Part shown: one piece after another, positions 32,024-44,200 of the stretch | Layout of the letters: every line of letters begins with the position of its first letter | How positions within the stretch are numbered: the first letter of the stretch is position 1 | Source of the DNA: Lineus longissimus | Taxonomy: Eukaryota > Nemertea > Pilidiophora > Heteronemertea > Lineidae | Reading direction: 5' to 3' | NCBI RefSeq assembly: GCF_910592395.1 | Contig: NC_088314.1 | Span: 6,572,001-6,636,000, forward strand | Length of the DNA stretch: 64,000 nt | The notes under the pieces: generated by a model | Seen by the model: only the letters and a program-made list of their open reading frames with translations | What the model was told of the DNA's origin: nothing | The model's database searches: none | Made by a program: the position numbers and the translations under genes

Positions 32024-34687
32024 TTACCACATAAATCTCTGCCATTCAGGCGAGTTGCCCCACTTGAATGGCTTTTCTATAAAGTAGTAAATTGTCAGTC
32101 CATTTATTACACCATACAAACAAATCTCTAGAATAATTTGAAAGTGAGATGAAATGTGCATGTTTAGACGGAAGAACAAATATGGCAAGATGAAGTAGCG
32201 AAATTCCAACAGTTTTTGTGGCACAGTTGCCATTATAACACAAATGAAAAACAACAATTTCCAGAGGGAATCTTTCCGCTTCAAAGCATCAAAGATTCCC
32301 CAGGAGGCAAAGAAATAACCAGGTATAAGAGCGTATTTCACCAATTTGTGTCTGCGGAAAACCTTCGCCCAGACGTAGAATGTGTAGTGGCGGTTATCTG
32401 CTAATAGGTAGCGGTGGGCGTAGGTGAATTTCCAAATGCAACCTGTCATGATGGCACAGATTAAAATAGTCATGATTGGATGCCTCCAAAGATATTTCAG
32501 AAAGTTCCAGATCTTTTCAGGGGTGATCAGATGCATGAAAGACATTCCTAGTGTAAATGCAAAAAAGTAGAACAGTTGTGGTGCATGGAAGCATGCTTCA
32601 TGAGATGTCCGATCCCCAACAACAATGCCGTCATTCCAAATAATGAAGACTCCAAAACACACCCCAGTCAGAATATAGGGTAAGCAGTTTGAAAGTACTC
32701 GTCCTATTAGGACTGGTAAGTGTCTAAAATATGGCAAGTCCTGGATTAAGGTCTGTAACACTACACGTACGAATTTCCAGCCATGAAATTCTTTCTCCGT
32801 AAGCTCCTTTTTCTCCGGTTTGATGTGATCAATGATGATTCTTACAACTTCCTCTCCTGCTACAAATATGACCCAAATCAAGTTCGTCTGCCGGAAACAA
32901 ATTGCGACCATTCCAATCAGAGCGGCGAAATTGTGTCTTCGATGTAGGCTCAATGCGTACATTAGAAGTACAAAGAACGTTGATCCTCCTTCCGTGTAGA
33001 AGAGGAAAGTGTAGAAATAGAGCAGAGGGAAGACGGCAAGAGCAGACGCTGTCAGGAGAGACCGTGGTGGATCATAATCCTGTAAGAAACAACACATATT
33101 AGCATCAAGACTTAGCACTGAGACAAGAATAGTTCAAATTGATTTAGGTGCTGAAAATTGATGATTTTAGAATGATATCACTTCCTGAATGCTACTGTGG
33201 CTCAATATCAGACAGTTGAATATAATTGACATTTGATTAGATTTTCCTGAGGAATAAAGTTCAACTTCATTGATTGAAAAACTTTAGAAGGTCAAAAGGC
33301 TGCAATTGTCTCTGAAATTCTGCTACATGAAACCCACAGGGATCCAAAGTTTCTTTGGGAAATAGCAGAATTAGGGCAACCCATGATTGTTACGTTATGA
33401 GTGGGGAATGCTATTGTCATTTACTCTCTTAAGTCTTATGGCTGATTTCGAGCAATGAGTCACGAGCCACCTTTGCAGAATACCAACCTCTTTCTTGTGG
33501 TGAATTGACCACATCAAGAACAGCAGAAGGAAGAAATTGGCCACAGTGAATCCAACACTGATACAGCGCAGCCAGAATGTTATACAGACTTCTTCCATGG
33601 GATGATGAGAAATAATGGTTGCCGCCTTCATGATTCCTGCAGAGATGACATACAGGCCTGGTAATGTTGTTATCATGGGGTCCCACTGAAATGTAGAGCA
33701 ACAGCAAAATGAGAACAAAATCGGGATAAGCCAGGTGCACCTTATGACTGTTCCGGTCTTTTCAGAAATTTACTAATACAATGCAAAATGACACCGCAGT
33801 CGAAGACAGCGCAGAAACATTGTGACGGAGACAACGCGTTAAAGACAAAGTTGCTTGAGGATTTTAGCACTGCATATGGGAGAAAATCTGGTTCACTCTT
33901 TACACTAACACTGTCACTGGTTTGTGGTAAGATAGAAGGGCGTCTTGATTTATTAAAGAAGCAGCCAGGTTCACTCTAGGAGCCAGACTAGAGATGAGGC
34001 ATGCGAGGACAGAGCCAGAGGAGGGGCAGCAGCCTATGTCCCATGAGCTAGGCCGCAGGGGCCGGGAGCGAACTCATTTAACTTTGTCCCCAGTTCACTG
34101 GAAGCAGATACCCGTTGTATCTTACATGTAAATGAGTGAATGATTCAACAAATCTAAAAGATACAGACTATTTACATATTCACATTGTTGAAGCAAATGG
34201 TGGTGGCACAATGGCAGAGAGCCGGTCTCATAACCGGAAGGTCGTGGGTTCGATTCCCGGCTGAGTCGCCACTTAGAAACTTCCTACTGGTCGAGTTCAA
34301 TCGAGCGCTCAGTAGCTGCTCATTGAAACCCCAGATTGATTTCTGTGGAGACCGGGATGATAATAATGTAGTCCCAAAAGCGCATTGAGCAGGGAACCTG
34401 GAAATGCGCTATATAAGAACTCATGTATTATTATATATATATTATTATTATATTTAGTTCCACACTTTTACAACAGACGGCGCATGGACAAAATTTGTGT
34501 TCGTGGCAACTTTTACCTCTTGAAAAAAGCCATGGCAGTACTTTTGCGTTTGTCTAACATGGAAATACTCATCCATGTATGGCTCTTGTTGTGTGTTTTG
34601 TATCTTGAGCAAGAGGCAGCCCGATAAACCGAACAAAAGACCAGCTATTTCGACAGTAGCCAGTGTTGTTTGCGAAAATGCCACCAT
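32024..34687 (-). CDS. ALG10: ALG10 alpha-1,2-glucosyltransferase, complete
   Basis: ALG10 adds the third, terminal alpha-1,2-linked glucose to the dolichol-linked oligosaccharide in the ER, using dolichyl-phosphate glucose as donor. That glucose is needed for efficient transfer by oligosaccharyltransferase. Exons: 34517-34687, 33488-33685 and 32024-33079, each joined in phase 0, giving 474 residues (human ALG10 473). Family motifs: EPYMDEYFHVRQTQKYC, then WDPMITTLPGLYVIS at the second exon start, FRQTNLIWVIF, SHEACFHAPQLFYFF, YAHRYLLADNRHYTFYVW, KLLEFRYFILPY and the C-terminal QRFMW. The chain is strongly hydrophobic with many membrane segments, as expected. The three-exon structure with a large last exon resembles the human gene. 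It is convergent with copine, with 2.25 kb between the stop codons. Confidence 0.97.
34200..34453 (+). mobile_element. tRNA(Met)-derived SINE
   Basis: The head (34200-34271) has an A-box TGGCACAATGG (34204-34214), a B-box GGTTCGATTCC (34247-34257) and a CAT anticodon in CTCATAA, with a paired CCGG/CCGG anticodon stem. The acceptor and T stems contain mismatches, so it is not a functional tRNA gene. A body follows that ends in AAATGCGCTATATAAGAAC and a TTATTA-rich tail, a tail type seen in SINEs of many marine animals. It sits in ALG10 intron 1, antisense to the gene. Confidence 0.8.
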
Positions 34688-35070
34688 CTTGGAAGTGGAC
34701 CCGGTTGCTATCGCTGGACACAGGCACGTGAAAATAAGAGAGGACGGGTGTTAGACCAACATTATTTTGTTTCTAGCAAATGTACAGCGGAGCGATCGGA
34801 GCCTATTTCAATGGGCTGACGCAGATTTTGGATTCTAAATCCAGCTTTTACCAACAACTCTACTAAAAAATTGTTGAGGATCGAGCCATTATTTGATGAT
34901 GATGATTTGGTATTTTTGGGCCATTACGTAGCCATTACATCATTGCCACACGTCATTGCCATCACGTGACCCCACGCCCCTTGCGCGCGCAGGTCCATGT
35001 GGTTGCAGGCGACTGAAATTTCGCAAACTTCAGTGATCCCGTGATCATTTTTTGTCCTCTACGACAGCTT
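34688..35070 (-). promoter_or_regulatory. ALG10 upstream region with E-box palindromes
   Basis: The region upstream of the ALG10 start carries GCACGTG (34724-34730) and a perfect TCACGTGA palindrome (34962-34969) next to GC-richer sequence (CACGCCCCTTGCGCGCGC). These are E-box sites of the USF/TFE type by consensus. The promoter assignment rests on position and composition only. Confidence 0.4.
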
Positions 35071-35639
35071 TTGTCAGGTAAATAACATATATTTTATATC
35101 CGATATCTTATTTAAGATCTCGTGATCATATTGGATCCCATCATTTCTGATTTTAGCCAACATGTTAACTACTTTTTGTCGGAGAAGTTACCGCAATGCT
35201 TTGTGCTAAATTGTTGCAATGCGCAAAATTGCTTCGGCGCTGCTCGAGGAAAAAATCAGTTGTGAAAAACGAATCAAATCCTTGATCATCCTTGTGAATA
35301 AGAATCAATGATACCCATTTTTAGGTTCTAGGTGAAATTCTACATCTAAAGAAATGAATTTTGTGAAAAATTTTGGTGCGATGGGAAGGGATTTTGAAAA
35401 CAACTGTGATCGTCGCCCGATACTGGTCCGGATGGACGCCGAGCTCTTTGATCATGTTATGCACATTGTTCCACGCAATGCACGGCGGACGGGCATGATG
35501 CATGGCATGATGATGTCTATTGATGATTTCATTGACATTTTCAATCAAATGTACTCTGTTTGACAACTCGAAACTTAAAAATTACTGGTTATGTGTCGAT
35601 GTAACTCTAACTGTTATTTGAAACTAATGGTTGTAAAAC

Positions 35640-36120
35640 TTGTTTGTAGAGTGACGAAATTTTTATGGTGGGTGTATCTTTATCTAATTAAGGTTAAATG
35701 ACATGTCACCCGGGTTTTTGATTTGACCTACTTTTCAAGGTCACAGAGGTCAAAGTTCACTAAATCACCGATAGGTGACATGTTTTGTTTCTATTTGAGC
35801 TAGGAGGTTCTAAACTTGTGAGGACATATATCAAAGGACCCTCTATTCTACCACAAAAATTCGTCTCGCTCGGACTTCAAATATAGCCGCCAGGCGGCCA
35901 TCTTAAATGATTACATAAAATGGATGTGATTGTATATCTATGTACTCTCTACAACATCCCTGATTTTCGGTCAAATCCATCGACCGATATGGCCGCAAGG
36001 CAGCCATCTTGAAAATTAAACAAAGTCCTATTACTCCGAAACTAATGATCGGATTGCAACCAAACTTCATGTGATTATGTATCTATGTACTCTTATCAAT
36101 ATTCCTTTTCAGTCAAATCC
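35640..36120. repeat. Repetitive block with internal duplication
   Basis: The phrase ATCTATGTACTCT followed by a CAATATT/CATCCCT-type segment and TCAGTCAAATCCA occurs twice, about 130 bp apart, near 35935 and 36080. ATGGCCGCAAGGCAGCCATCTT also has a partner upstream near 35883. The block looks like a dispersed repeat rather than coding sequence. It contains the nuclear-receptor half-site cluster at 35724-35759. Confidence 0.5.
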
Positions 36121-36123
36121 AGA

Positions 36124-36350
36124 GACAGGATGACATTGACACAACCTCAAAGCAGATCCAGTGTTTAGTTCTCAACTGTTTATCTGAGACAGGACCTTAT
36201 CACAACCTCAAAGCAGATCCAGTATTCATGTCTCAATTGTTTCTCTCTGAGACAGGACATTGTCACAACCTCGGAGCAGATCCAGTGTTCAGTTCTGCAA
36301 CTGTTTCTCTCTGAGACAGAACTTCGGAGTAGATCTAGTACTCAGACAGT
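36124..36350. repeat. Minisatellite, unit about 64 bp, 3.5 copies
   Basis: Units begin with GACAGGA/GACAGAA at 36124, 36188, 36252 and 36315, each followed by CACAACCTCxxAGCAGATCCAG. Spacings of 64, 64 and 63 bp are very regular. The last unit is partial. Confidence 0.85.
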
Positions 36351-36959
36351 AGTCCCAACCACGTTGCATATTGATTCTAACCCCTACTATCCCATTCCAG
36401 GACCACAGTTCAACCATCACTCATATGGTCCTACAGATGAAACTGAAAGCTCCCACTGCCCATGAGAATACGCAAGAGAAAGGCAACCGCTTGATGTTTT
36501 ATGCCAAGCACATATATTCAGCAACCTGGGTGATAATTTTCTGCAGTAAGTATTGAAATGGAAAGACATAAAAAGTCATCCTTATGATTACTGACTTGCA
36601 CGGAGAGAGATTTTGGTCTCGTGAGGACAAAGTCACAATCGGATTGCTAGGAAAAATACCATTTAAGTTGAAATGGTGGCCCTTTAGTTTTGATGGTACA
36701 TTTATAAAAATGTCATGGTTTACGGTATAGGGTTGCATGATAATTCTTATTTGTAAGATTATACAGAATAAAACAAAACCTGTAAACCGCATTCTCCATT
36801 TTGTGGCATAACCACTTCAGGATAGGAGCTACTGAGCAATTCAATTGTTTTGACTTAAGTAGTGCTCCATTCCTGTTCCGGTTTATGCATTAGCGTCGGT
36901 GTTAGTTGAAAGTAGTACTAGTTTTTTTTCAGCCCTGAGGTTCTATTACCACAAGCTAT

Positions 36960-37392
36960 ACTGAATTGGGATCTTGTTGCAGTAGTACAACTGCATATTC
37001 CCATATTAAAGCTTATGAAGGGCCACGTACATGGACGGTACATGTATATATTGACTGGAAGATGGCACAACCAGTTACAATAGTGTCTTTTGCACAAGCT
37101 GAACTATGTTGGGATCTTGTTGCAGTAGTACAACCGCATATTCCCACACAAAAACTTATGAAGGACCATGTGCATGGTATATATTGACTGGAAGACGGCA
37201 CAACGAGCGTCTTTTGCACAAGCTGAACTATGTTGGGATCTCTTTGCAGAAGTACAACTGCATATTCCCATATTAAAACTTGTGATGGGCCATGTACATG
37301 GTATATATATACACCAGAAGACGGCACAATCAGTCCCATTGGTACCTTTTGTCACAAGCTTAACTGAATTGGTATCCTGTTGCAGAGCAAAT
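36960..37392. repeat. Minisatellite, unit about 124-143 bp, 3.2 copies
   Basis: Units start at 36960, 37103, 37227 and 37363 with ACT(G/A)(A/T)xTTGGxATC. Each full unit contains AGTACAACxGCATATTCCCA, a TATATA/TGACTGGAAGA segment and TTTTGCACAAGCT. Open frames on both strands here are by-products of the repeat. Confidence 0.85.
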
Positions 37393-38236
37393 GCAAATCC
37401 CTGGCTGGTGTCCCAGCAAAATAACCCATTAGCACCGAAGTGTGATTGGCAAGGTCAACTGTCATGACTTGCAAGAAGAGCTTGGCTGACACCACAGGGG
37501 CCAGGGGTACCATTACATTTTTCGACCTCTTGCCTTCAAAGGCAACTGTACGGCGACAGATGTCGTGTCCAAAGACAGTGTTTAGCCAAAACATTCGGCG
37601 AAGACAGAATGAGTCATCAAGCCATCGTCTGCTACCGGAGGAAGATGTTCTCAAATTTCGCTGATACGTTTTATCCGTATAGGGCGGATTTAATGTACTT
37701 ATGAATTGACAAATACGTTTTTCAATACGTTTTTTGGTGGACTAAGATCGCCAACAACTAAGTCAGTGCGCGCTATGTCTCAGTTACCAGGACGTCCACA
37801 GCCAACATGGTTTTTTCAGTCATTATACCCTCTCGAAATGTTCCATCAATATTGAAGAATATCGAATTGTGGTCGTGATTATCAGTGTTGACAGTCTCGG
37901 ACAATGCTCGAACCCGCACGCATTGATTGTGGATTGGTGGGCAATGTTCCTTTTTCCATGTTTTCCGGCGAGTGCTTCACAAGCGAATCGGAGCCTATTT
38001 GCATCATCTCGACCCTCACTGATGGACACTGCTCAGCTTCCAGACAACGCGCGTCAATTACACGGAGGCAAAAGCGCTGGAAATTCGCCAGACACTGTCA
38101 TGAGTAGGCCTATGTTTTGAACGGGCTACGCATATTAACATGGAGAGTCACGACGCCGGTTTCAATAACGATTTTACAGTAATAATACCAGCATGTAGTC
38201 TTGCTAGTCTTGCTCTAACCCCACTTACCCACCAAT

Positions 38237-38584
38237 CCACCGCCAAAAAAATAATTCCCACCGCCATGTTAAAAATAATAATTCCCACCACCGCCAAGGA
38301 AAATAATATCCACCGCGGTGGAAATAATATCCACCGCGGTGGAAATAATATCCACCGCGGTGAGAAATGTTTACAACCACGATTGTGGCTGGACTAGTAT
38401 CAGGTCAAGGAGAGTAACAACATAAGAAAGATCGGAGCGGGAGCTAATTCGTTATTGACACCGGGTGGATATTATTTCCCACCGCGGTGGATATTAATTT
38501 CCACCGCGGTGGATATTATTTTCCTTGGCGGTGGTGGGAATTATTATTTTTAACATGGCAGTGGGAATTATTTTTTCGGCGGTG
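38237..38584. repeat. Long foldback (inverted) repeat with CCACCGCGGTGG units
   Basis: The left arm 38237-38362 and right arm 38464-38584 are near-complete reverse complements, separated by about 100 bp. Each arm also contains short direct repeats of (AATAATAT)CCACCGCGGTGG, itself a palindrome: three in the left arm and two in the right. The outer parts carry CACCGCCATGTT and CACCGCCAAGGAAAATAATA. This is a foldback/MITE-like structure able to form a very stable hairpin. No coding sequence is present. Confidence 0.85.
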
Positions 38585-38599
38585 AGAAATAAATCCGAC

Positions 38600-40890
38600 G
38601 GCGGTTGTAATTCGAGAGAAAAAAAACGCATTGTAAAAAGAAAAATATTCTAATATATTGAAAATAAACGCATGCCCTCTATGGGCCACCGTAGGGCCAA
38701 ATGTCCAATTTACATGCACCCGCTGAAATTGTCACAGCGTCCAGGTCGAGTGAGACAGGCTTGGCAACGATGATCACCATTGACGACGCTTGGAGAATGG
38801 CCACACACAGGCACGTGAAAATAACAGCTCAATAGCCCCCTTCCCGCACTAGACTATCACGTAAAATAATAGCCATAAAGAAGTCTAGCCTTGCATGTAG
38901 GCCCGCCCCCGCGTCTCATCAAGGATAGAAAAGTCAGAGAAGAAAGGCTATTTATTATTATTTATTATTAAACCTCCATATGCATGAAGAACACATAGTA
39001 CATAAAATTACGGTAATAAATAGGATGCCTGAACACATACATAAAATCACAGTATCATATACAATGTACACAGTTAATGCCTGAGCATTAACTTGACCAA
39101 GCGATGGGAGGGGGAGTCCCTGACCCCGTAGCCCTCGTCCCGCAGGAGACAGCGCAGACTGTCAACGGCACCATCCTCCGCGCGGCGAGGGGCCAAAGAG
39201 TGAGGGACAGCCTCTCCCATCATCAGCTTTAATGGGTTAAAACCACATGAAAGAGTTTTTGATAAAAGTGTGCCCTTTACGGAATCCATACCTTCCGATA
39301 AAAACTTAGCAAATGAAATTACATTTGCTATAGAGATGAGGCTATAACCAAGCTAGTGCGAGTTGCTACCGAAAAACTGGCGGGACAAAACCGAAAACTA
39401 TTGTTCGGTGGTCACTCTCTCTGATCCTGATTTAGTCTCCCAAGTATATTAATCGCACTATTGTTATTATTTACACCAATGACCCTCAATAAGGTCATAG
39501 CCTGTAATGAGTACCCCTGCTAATTAATGAGCCTTCAAACGTACTAATTAGTGAAACAAAGCACCATCACTTGAAGGAGATGATCATCCGGTTAGCAACA
39601 AAAACAACATTATCACCTTTTGTGAGGCACTAAAAGACAAAAAGGAAAAGACTTATTACAAAATCTGCGAACAAGGTAGTTTACGGCGAACTGTTTCAGC
39701 AGGTTGTCACCAGGCAAAGTGCATCCACTGACTTGGGAGGACCTCGGCTTAAATCTTCGGCGTAAAGATCAACGCAATACCTCAGTCTTGTTCCCCCAAA
39801 ATATTTTTTTCTCGCATATATACACAGGTAAATGTGTGGGTTTCTTTAGACTTTCTATATACACATTCCGTCAAAATGTAAACTCTTTATTTTTCCTCTT
39901 TGAATATCGCAGAATAAGCAGAAGTCCTGTTATCATTATTTCATGCTGTAATCATTCTTTCAATGAGATGAGCGAGCCGAGCGTCATTCCGTATAAATGC
40001 TGCAAATCCGATCCAGAATATCTACTATCACCCACCTGATGAAAAAAAACCCACTGGATCTCAATATGTGACTGCCCTGGCTTGGCCGTTTTCCAGTAAT
40101 TCGTGAGTAAATATCAAGAAACAGCTTAGCCTGCACTCTAAAAGTGGCCTGTACGAAACTGGACCCTGGACTTCCAAATTCTAATAAACGAAAGAATTTA
40201 AGAATGTCAGTGTCCTGGTCGGATCCAGGGATGTCACGTGATACTCAATTAAATAAGGGATTCATCGGAATAGCGTGCCCCGGTCAACGATTCATGACAA
40301 AAGTTTCACTTACGAAAAATATCTAAAAATAAAATCAATGGTCCGGTTGTGTCGTTCAAGTGTTTTTTTAAGGGATGTATTTTATTAGGGAAAATGGGTG
40401 TTTAGCACTTTCACGGTGGTCCTTCAAAATGCCTCTCCTTATGATTGTTTCATGAGTCAAAAGAATACATATAATTATTTTGTTTGGATTTGACGTATGG
40501 GCGATCACTGTGGACTCGGAAACAAGCGCCTCCGCTGGAGGTGATAGAAGAACGCCAAACTATAAAATAGGAACAAATGAATAAATGGATATTGATTATG
40601 AATGAATAGAGTGAATAATAAATGTGCCACTTGTTATGTGAAGCTGGTCAAGCCAGACAAAACAACCTGTCCGCGCGCCTCGCTTTGCTGAACCAACGGC
40701 ACAAGGCGGGCAAGCGGCCAACGTTTGTTGCCAGGGCCAATAGCGCCAAATTCCCCGCCCACTTGCATTCCAGGCCAAGTTATCTAGACCTATTGTATTC
40801 AAGTTGGCCGAGAACAAATAAAATCGTTCGAGTCACTGGGCCGTTGCGAATGTACACAATAGCGGGCTTCCGTAGATACAAAAGGAATGT
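38600..40890. other. Intergenic sequence, no gene seen
   Basis: Between the foldback repeat and the candidate ELK first exon I see no exon with coding character. From about 40640 to 40900 the DNA becomes GC-richer with CCAAT-type and GC-box-like segments. The open frames across 38.6-40.6 kb are short and unconserved in look. Confidence 0.4.
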
Positions 40891-40894
40891 CTAA

Positions 40895-41214
40895 TGACGT
40901 CATTGCGGAATTCCGATTTCCGGGTCATGCCAGTGCAATGAAGAACCATTCTCGGAAGGAATGCCAAAACTTATGGCTGCCCATGGTCTAAAAGGACATT
41001 CTATACGAAAACATCAAACATCAGTAGTTACTTTGTAGTTTAGGAGATTCGAATTTGCTGAAAATTTGGATCTAAATATCGGAAATACACGAGAAAGTAC
41101 GACTGCCAAAGGGATTTCCCAATCCACTCCATTTTGACGTACGTACGTGTGTACTGAGTCAGTGTGTGTGTGTCTGCTTGTTCACAGGGCTCATCTTTAT
41201 CTGTTTATGGCCTG
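40895..41214 (+). promoter_or_regulatory. Candidate ELK promoter and first (5' UTR) exon
   Basis: A perfect CRE palindrome TGACGTCA (40895-40902) and nearby TTCCG-type ETS half-sites precede a segment ending in the donor CCTG|GTAAGC at 41214. This is the best upstream non-coding exon candidate for the plus-strand ELK gene, but the next ELK exon is 11.5 kb away. Support is by signal only. Confidence 0.3.
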
Positions 41215-44200
41215 GTAAGCTATCACTTTTGTCTTTTGTTTTGTCATTTATTGTGATCTCAATCATCATATGCAATAGTTATACTAGATAAAAACTAATA
41301 TCAATGTATTGCTAACCTGGAAACTGTTTTTGATGAATAATTTTCATTGCATTTGACCTGATAATGTTTACGAGTGTTTGATAATGAGATACAATGTTTC
41401 AGTGTATACTCTATGTAGTGATGTACATGAATAATTATTATGATTGTTGTTATGATGTAATTGTATGACGTCATGATATGTACTGGTAAATGTGTTTGCC
41501 TGTCGTCAATGCTATTGTGGGCCTGAACTGTCTCTGAGCCGAGTGTGATGCGACGTCGACGCTGAGCCTGATGTCAGGATGAAGGTCATCCAGTTTTTAT
41601 TCCCCTTCCTCTTTTTCCAGTAATGTTGGCTGAATGACACATAGGAATATAAATTGTCACACAAGTCATCCATAAAAGTGGCCCATCTTCAAATGAGATT
41701 CAGTGACAATTATTTTTACCTACCATACTGTACCATACTGTACCGTATTGTATTAGTCATGTTTAGGGGAAATGATTGTGACCTTACTGTTGGTATTGGT
41801 TGTCTCACCAAATCCAAGGCGTTAGGCCTACATTTTAGCTCCACCCTTGCCGTTGGTGCTAAGTTAACCAATAGTGACACTTTTGTATCAATTTTTATTT
41901 TGAACTATCTCACATTTGATGGCTTCTTGCAGATATTTTCCTTTTTAAAGGCCAATAATAAAATGACGTTTTGTCTCCCCCCTCCCACACACACACCATG
42001 CACCAACAGCAAAAACTCACATCGGGCAGCATGTGCAAAAACATTGGTCTACAGTGTGTTCAATTTTAGTGTGTACTATAAATTATTGATATTCAGCATT
42101 CGATGTTTATCCAGAGACAAGATCTCTGATTTTCACCTGGTTCAGCTGTTGCCATGTCGCCCTCCAATCATTCACCCAAGCGCAGCAAGATTTGAGGACA
42201 AGGTATTGTTGTCAGGGTTTCATGTTTACCGAGCTATCCTCCCACATTTCGCGGGCAATGCAGCAGTATCAGCAGAGAAATATCCGATATTATTGATTGC
42301 CAATCAGAATGATCGACCATGATTGTCTTTGCCAGGTATGGGCTCAGATAGCTCAAGGGTCTGACATTTTCCGGCTTGGTTAAATGGCGTACATCTTTTG
42401 ATGTCTGGCTCTCGAGAGTTCTGTCTGATTTTCTGTATACAGTGTATAATGCTTGTACTTTATCAGTAGACTGGGCGTAACCTTTTTTATAATCAAGCTT
42501 GTTATCAAAACATACTGTATATTGCACTCTCGTGGTGTGAAAAGGGTGACAGGAATACAAACAACATAGCCAAGTTGTGACACTGTTGTCCTGGAGACTT
42601 GTCTCCTGTTTCATATCATATCTGATGAAGACCCCCAAAGGGTCACAACTTTGCGTGAGAGTTGTAAAAGCAGGTCTTCAGGTGGCCTAAGTGCAGCCCA
42701 AAACCTTATTCCTTATTATCAGGATTCCTTCTTTTCTTGATTCCTTTAACAAAATCTATGTGGCCCAGCCCGCCCTCAGGTCACTTATTGATCACCTGTC
42801 CTGATAGATCTATTGCCCAGGACACATCATCGATCTCCAATGAGAAAATCATAGCTTCTGCATTGATTGGACATTGTCTGCGCTACTTGGGCGGTGCTGT
42901 TTGATCTGGGGCGAGTCAGGTTTACAATAATGTTGTTTATTGCACATATAGTGGTTACACACAATATTTTTGATGCAAAAGTTAATGATTTATCTTTGGC
43001 TCTGGGTCAACTTGTGGTACTTTTGTTTTGTAAAATTGTTGTGAAATTGACCCTCAAGCGTCCTTGAAAAATATGTCAAAGTAAAATCGTCTGCACAGCA
43101 TCTTATCCTTGTACATCAAGGGCTTGTGACCTTGACCGAGTTCCTTTGGAAAATAGGTCATGCTGACCTAGATTCTAATGCATGACTCTGGGTATATTCA
43201 TCTGTGAGAGGTTTGAGGTCCAATAAAATTCAACTATGTCACCACTCTGTTGAAAACTGATGACACCTAATAGCTAAAGAGATTGCAAATGTATCCAACA
43301 ATGGTGTTATCCATTACGTTATATCCTGAGGGCTTATATCTTGTCAATGCCACGATAGGCAAGCACGTCACATCCATGAGAAACACTGGTGGATCACGAA
43401 GTATATTGTGTAACGAACTGTTTGATATGACATGAAGAATATAAAGTGATCTTTGCAATACCAGGTGATCTGAGTGTATTATTGTTCATCTACATTTTTG
43501 GTTGGATGTGCTTTGATGTTTGGGATAATTTCCGATCAGGCAGAAAGAGTATAGGGTGGGCTTTCTATCTACATGCTGTGCTTCTCAGTGTTTATGTTAA
43601 GGATGAGTGTCTGAAAATAATGCCGGGCGGGTCTTGGATATTATCAGCAGTTTAGTAGAGGTAGTATGCAACTACACTCTCACACCAAACATCCTTTTGA
43701 TCACAAGATTTAGGATAGTATTGCTGGGATTTAAAAATGGTTCTCCCTAGGCTCAATTTAAAAAAAAGAGGCTGCTTGATGCCATAAGTACTGTGTGGAC
43801 TGGTGGACTGGGGTCAGCAGCCTGGGTCAGCCCGACTGCTTTGTGCCCCTACCCCAGTGGCAGTAAGCTGCTAGCAGTTGGAAACTCCAGCCATTGCTTG
43901 TTTTTGGTATTCCCAGCTCATAATCATAACCTTACCCCAGGAACGTTACCCACATTTGCCTTGCCTTATTCTCCTATGCAAGTGGTCTTATAGAGGTGAT
44001 GTTAGAGTCAGATTCACATTGAAACATTAGACTAGAGATATCAAGAATTAAAATCTTGGGTATACCTTGGAGGAATTCCTCCAAGGGTATACTTAGTATG
44101 TGCTGTGCGGTAAGTTCTGCTAGGCTAAACAATAATATTACCAATATCAGAAGTGTGCATATATACACATTCAATTGTATACACTGTTGACAACAGTTTT

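Noticed and set aside
34200-34271. Possible tRNA-Met (CAT) gene
   Set aside because: A- and B-boxes and the anticodon loop are present, but the acceptor and T stems have mismatches, and it continues into a SINE body with a TTATTA tail.
35354-35563. 69-residue open frame with many Met and Asp residues
   Set aside because: No recognisable family, no splice or promoter context, and it lies next to repetitive DNA.
37013-37355. Open frames of about 100 codons on both strands
   Set aside because: They are generated by the 124-143-bp tandem repeat, and the same peptide recurs in each unit.
38288-38362. CRISPR-like array of short palindromic repeats
   Set aside because: Only three units with no unique spacers, inside a foldback repeat of an animal genome.
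42234-42638. 134-residue minus-strand open frame
   Set aside because: Overlaps the unexplained plus-strand frame, has no recognised motif, and AT-rich DNA gives such frames by chance. A retroelement origin was considered but no reverse transcriptase or endonuclease motif is visible.
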